Below, one piece after another: positions 61,000-64,000 of a stretch of 64,000 bases of DNA; the stretch's first letter is position 1, and the number at the start of each line of letters is the position of its first letter. Source of the DNA: Paenibacillus cymbidii (lineage in GTDB: Bacteria; Bacillota; Bacilli; Paenibacillales; NBRC-103111); assembly GCF_004764705.1 (NCBI RefSeq), contig NZ_SHLX01000012.1, positions 62,001 through 126,000 on the forward strand, given 5' to 3'. A program made the translations under genes and the position numbers. Under the pieces are notes generated by a model. The model did not search any database. It was not told where the DNA came from and worked only from the letters and a program-made list of their open reading frames with translations.

Positions 61000-62073
61000 C
61001 TACAGCGTCATCGGCAGCCCGCTGTCGGCCGACGCGTAAATCGCGTCGGTGATGCGCTGCGCCTGCAGCGACTGCCGCAAGCTCGTCTTCGGCTGCCCGC
61101 CGGTGGCGATGGCTGTCGCGAAGTCGACGATCGGCCCCGCGTGCGAGATGTTATGGTCTTCGACGCCGTGCCACAGCGTTTCGCTCAACACGCCGAGCTG
61201 CGGATCGAGCCGGTCGAGCGTCAGCCGCTTCGAGCCGTCCGGTTCGGCTTCAAGCGCAAGCGAGCCGAGCGTGCCGATGATTTGCCAGTCGAATGCGGTG
61301 CGCGCCGGCATGTATTCGCCGCGGTCAAGCTGGATGACGGCGCCGTTCACGCAGCGGATGAACGCCATCGCATGCGTCTCCGCATCGGTTCCTTGCGCCG
61401 GCGACGGCACGTGAGAGGCGATAACCGGCGGGATCTGCCACGTTTGCGCCAGCACGGTTTCCGGCACAAGCGACCAGCCGGTGACGCCGAGCAAATAGTC
61501 GATATCGTAGCAGCCCCAGTTGGTCAGGATGCCGCCGGCGTTGATCGCCCGGTTCAGCCGCCATACCGGCGGCATTTTCTCCGGCGCCTTGTTCGCCGCG
61601 AACAAGGCATGGCCGCGCACGACGCGCAGTTCGCCGAGCGTGCCGGCGGCAATCGTTTCCTCCGCGATGCGCGCGTGCTCGAAGAAGCGCAGCCGCGCCG
61701 AGCAGCAGGCGGCGACAAGGTCGCCTTGCGCGGCGAGCAGCTCGCGAATTTCGCTTTCGTTCATGGCCGTCGGCTTTTCCAGCAGCACATGTTTGCCCGC
61801 CTGAAGCGCCTTAAGCGCCAGCGCCGCCCGAATGTTCGGCGGCAGCGCAAAAAGCACGCCTTCCACGGCAGGATCGGCGATCAACGCTTCCGCATCGGTA
61901 TAATAGGTGCCGATGTTGAATTTTTCGGCAAGGCCACGCGCGGCCTCCTCGCGAATATCCGCTACCGCGACCACTTCGATCCACGGATGATTGGCCGCCA
62001 TTTTCAAATGAAGGCCTGCAATAACGCCGCACCCAACGATGCCAAGGCGCACTTTCCGGTGTTGCGATTCCAT
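61000..62073 (-). CDS. Gfo/Idh/MocA-family dehydrogenase
   Basis: 357 residues. NAD(P) Rossmann fold GIVGCGVIAGLHLKMA at the N-terminus, HVLLEKPTAMNE (the EKP motif carrying the catalytic Lys), then the C-terminal GFO_IDH_MocA domain (INAGGILTNWGCYDIDYLLGV, with a D-x-x-x-D/Y pattern). Oxidises or reduces a sugar or inositol; the exact substrate is unknown. ATG 62073 (GGGG 8 bases before) is chosen; an upstream ATG at 62094 is in frame but has no good site. Converges with system 3, divergent from the beta-helix gene; may process the sugar that gene releases. Confidence 0.92.
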   Translation of the reverse strand: MESQHRKVRLGIVGCGVIAGLHLKMAANHPWIEVVAVADIREEAARGLAEKFNIGTYYTDAEALIADPAVEGVLFALPPNIRAALALKALQAGKHVLLEKPTAMNESEIRELLAAQGDLVAACCSARLRFFEHARIAEETIAAGTLGELRVVRGHALFAANKAPEKMPPVWRLNRAINAGGILTNWGCYDIDYLLGVTGWSLVPETVLAQTWQIPPVIASHVPSPAQGTDAETHAMAFIRCVNGAVIQLDRGEYMPARTAFDWQIIGTLGSLALEAEPDGSKRLTLDRLDPQLGVLSETLWHGVEDHNISHAGPIVDFATAIATGGQPKTSLRQSLQAQRITDAIYASADSGLPMTL

Positions 62074-62257
62074 CGTCAAATCCCCATTCTTCATGAAATC
62101 GGTTGCTTCTCCATCTTAAGAAATTGCCCGTCCCGGTACTACCTCAATCTTTTCGAATTCGTTGCAAATTTTTCGCCGCGGCGGCTTTGGTCGAGCGGGC
62201 AGGCATTTAAAATCCGGCGAAAGAAAATATTTATAACGATTTGATTGAAATTGCAAT

Positions 62258-62287
62258 TGATGGCGCGGGAGCGATCCCCCTATAATC
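62258..62287 (+). promoter_or_regulatory. Predicted SigA-type promoter of the beta-helix gene
   Basis: TTGATG (62258-62263), an 18-base spacer and a perfect TATAAT (62282-62287), 55 bases before ATG 62343. The 269-base divergent gap is AT-rich around 62210-62255. Confidence 0.65.
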
Positions 62288-62342
62288 GCCTTGATGCGCC
62301 GCATGGCGACATTCATCATTCATGACGATTCGAGGTGTACGC

Positions 62343-64000
62343 ATGCTCTTCTATATCGCTCCGAACGGCAATGATGGTGGTCCGGGCACGGAAGAGTCGC
62401 CGTTTCGCACGCTTGCACGCGCGCGCGACGCCGTTCGCGAATGCAAGCGAAGCATGATCGGCGATATCGTCGTGTATTTGCGCGGCGGCGTTTACCGGAT
62501 GGCGGAAACGGCGATGTTCGACGATCGCGACTCGGGAACGGACGGCCATCGCGTCACGTACCGCGCGTATCCCGGGGAAACGCCGGTGCTGAGCGGCGGC
62601 GTCGAATTGGGCGGCTGGAGCAAGGCAGGTCAACTGCTGTACAAGTGCGATGCAGGCACGCTAAGGTTCCGCCAGCTGTATGTCAACGGCGAGCGCGCCA
62701 TCCGCGCAAGAACGCCGAACAAAGGGAACTACTTCCGGCTTCTTCGTTGGGATCGGGACAATCGGGAAATTGTGATCGACCGCAGCCAGATCGGAGACTG
62801 GCCCCATTTGGACCAGGTCGAGATGGTTGTGCAGCAATATTGGGCCGAGTCGACGGTAAGGCTTGCCGGCTTTACCGTTCACGGCAACGAGGCGCGCGTC
62901 AAGCTGCAGGAGACGGAAGCGGACATCCTGTTCGTCCGCCCGCATCCGCCGCATGCGCAAGGGCAGCCGTTCCATTTTGAGAACGCGCTGGCGTTTGCGG
63001 ACGCCGAAGGCGAATGGTACAAGGCAGCGGACAGCGGCGACCTGTACTACATCCCGCGCGCCGGCGAAGACATGGCAACTGCGGAGACGGTAGCCCCCAT
63101 GCTCGAAACGCTGGTGAGCGTGGCGGGTACGCCGGATCGGCCGGTGCGCGACCTCGTGTTCGAAGGCATCACTTTCATGCATACGGGCTGGCAACGGCCG
63201 AACGAATGCGGCAATTTGACGCTGCAAGCCGGGCAATACAACTTGTTCGCCGACGCGAACGACAACCAGCGCGTCGGCCGGCCGCCGGCAGGCGCATACG
63301 TCGCTTGCGCGCAGCGCGTTCGTTTCGAGCGCTGCGAATTCCGCCATATGGGGGCGACGGCACTAGATTTTCATTACGGTACGTCTGGCTGCGAAGCGGA
63401 AGGCAATATCGTTGCCGACGTTTCCGGCAACGGGATATCGCTTGGCAAATTTAACGATCCGGAAGGCAATATCGGCGACGCGTACAATCCCTCCGATCTT
63501 CGCGAAGTTTCGACGGGCGACCGGATCGCGAACAATGTCGTCCGCCGGGTCGGCCTCGATTATTACGGCAGCATCGGCATCGCTGCGGGTTACGTGAAGA
63601 ACGCCGTCATCGAACATAATGATTTGGCCGATCTTCCGTACACCGGCATCAGCCTCGGCTGGGGCTGGCTGCATACGGACAGCGCATCGTCTTGCAATCG
63701 GATCGTGCGCAACCGGATTGCTTTCTCCATGACGCAGCTGTGCGACGGCGCCGGCATTTATACGCTGTCCAAACAGCCCGGATCGGAAATCAGCGGCAAC
63801 CTTGTGACGGATATCAAACGTTCCGAGTGGGCCGGTTCGTTCCCGATTTCGGCGATTTATTTGGACGAGGGCAGCGAAGGATTTCGCATTTTCAACAACT
63901 ACAGCCGGTATTCGACGCCGGAGGACGTCCATCTGCATCGCACGGGCGACAACGTGATCGCCAATTACGCCGCATCGCCGGACCGCGTAGCCGCGGAAGC
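62343..64000 (+). CDS. Right-handed beta-helix carbohydrate-active-like protein (3' truncated)
   Basis: The gene runs off the right edge with ~552 codons visible and no stop. It starts FYIAPNGNDGGPGTEESPFRTLARARDAVR, the usual opening of parallel beta-helix polysaccharide enzymes (pectate-lyase-like, DUF1565-like). Insertions (WYKAADSGDLYYIPRAG) and rungs rich in N-N/I-V turns follow (IVADVSGNGISLG; NVVRRVGLDYYGSIGIAAG; NRIVRNRIAFSM). No signal peptide, so it appears cytosolic, and the reading matches 'right-handed parallel beta-helix' glycosidase- or lyase-like proteins of Paenibacillus. Site GAGG 8 bases before ATG 62343. Probably acts with the divergent dehydrogenase. Confidence 0.82.
   Translation, partial: MLFYIAPNGNDGGPGTEESPFRTLARARDAVRECKRSMIGDIVVYLRGGVYRMAETAMFDDRDSGTDGHRVTYRAYPGETPVLSGGVELGGWSKAGQLLYKCDAGTLRFRQLYVNGERAIRARTPNKGNYFRLLRWDRDNREIVIDRSQIGDWPHLDQVEMVVQQYWAESTVRLAGFTVHGNEARVKLQETEADILFVRPHPPHAQGQPFHFENALAFADAEGEWYKAADSGDLYYIPRAGEDMATAETVAPMLETLVSVAGTPDRPVRDLVFEGITFMHTGWQRPNECGNLTLQAGQYNLFADANDNQRVGRPPAGAYVACAQRVRFERCEFRHMGATALDFHYGTSGCEAEGNIVADVSGNGISLGKFNDPEGNIGDAYNPSDLREVSTGDRIANNVVRRVGLDYYGSIGIAAGYVKNAVIEHNDLADLPYTGISLGWGWLHTDSASSCNRIVRNRIAFSMTQLCDGAGIYTLSKQPGSEISGNLVTDIKRSEWAGSFPISAIYLDEGSEGFRIFNNYSRYSTPEDVHLHRTGDNVIANYAASPDRVAAE

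Overview
The window looks like chromosome from a GC-rich, spore-former-type Bacillota, most likely Paenibacillaceae (Paenibacillus/Cohnella-like). This is inferred from strong AGGAGG/GGGAGG ribosome sites with frequent GTG and TTG starts, several YesM/YesN-type two-component systems next to LplB/LplC-type sugar transporters, a complete hssRS-hrtBA heme-stress cluster, a UvsE-type UV endonuclease and a MoxR/DUF58/DUF4129 operon. No rRNA, tRNA, phage, transposase or CRISPR was seen. Both ends cut through genes.

Layout. 1-9.0 kb: 3' part of a membrane-bound AraC regulator, aconitase (acnA, minus), an Amidase_6 protein, D-Ala-D-Ala ligase, an ADP-ribosylglycohydrolase-family protein. 9.0-15.6 kb (minus): sugar uptake system 1 (permease, permease, binding lipoprotein, sensor kinase, response regulator). 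15.7-20.0 kb: a small unknown protein, a Uma2 nuclease-fold protein and a three-gene ABC exporter module with a NEW3-type surface protein. 20.2-25.7 kb: a 51-bp tandem repeat, an ECF sigma/anti-sigma pair, uvsE, an AraC regulator and a PhyH-HEAT fusion. 25.7-29.7 kb: hssR-hssS-hrtB-hrtA. 29.8-33.3 kb (minus): moxR-DUF58-DUF4129. 33.7-36.3 kb (minus): a collagen-like/beta-helix protein. 36.7-47.6 kb: sugar uptake system 2, with an unusual dual-sensor kinase, an extra membrane-anchored binding protein, two permeases, a binding lipoprotein and a TIM-barrel hydrolase-like protein. 48.4-53.3 kb: a GT39-like membrane glycosyltransferase, a TauE/SafE exporter, an inositol-phosphatase-family enzyme and a metallo-beta-lactamase-fold hydrolase. 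53.4-60.5 kb: sugar uptake system 3. 61-64 kb: a Gfo/Idh/MocA dehydrogenase divergent from a beta-helix carbohydrate-active protein that runs off the end.

How the genes fit together. Three independent modules each pair a YesMN-type sensor/regulator with a CUT1/Lpl-type importer, and hydrolase- or dehydrogenase-like genes lie nearby. This suggests a plant- or soil-polysaccharide scavenger that assigns a separate sensor to each glycan. A cre-like site overlaps the promoter of system 2 transport, pointing to catabolite control.

The most striking non-coding signal is a 192-193 bp element present five times (8.7, 33.5, 47.8, 52.0, 60.8 kb). Each copy holds four palindromes in the same order (type II - I - I - II) at the same spacing, in either orientation, always between genes and at gene 3' ends. 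A second dispersed palindromic motif accompanies two of these copies, and a 51-bp tandem array sits at 20.2 kb.
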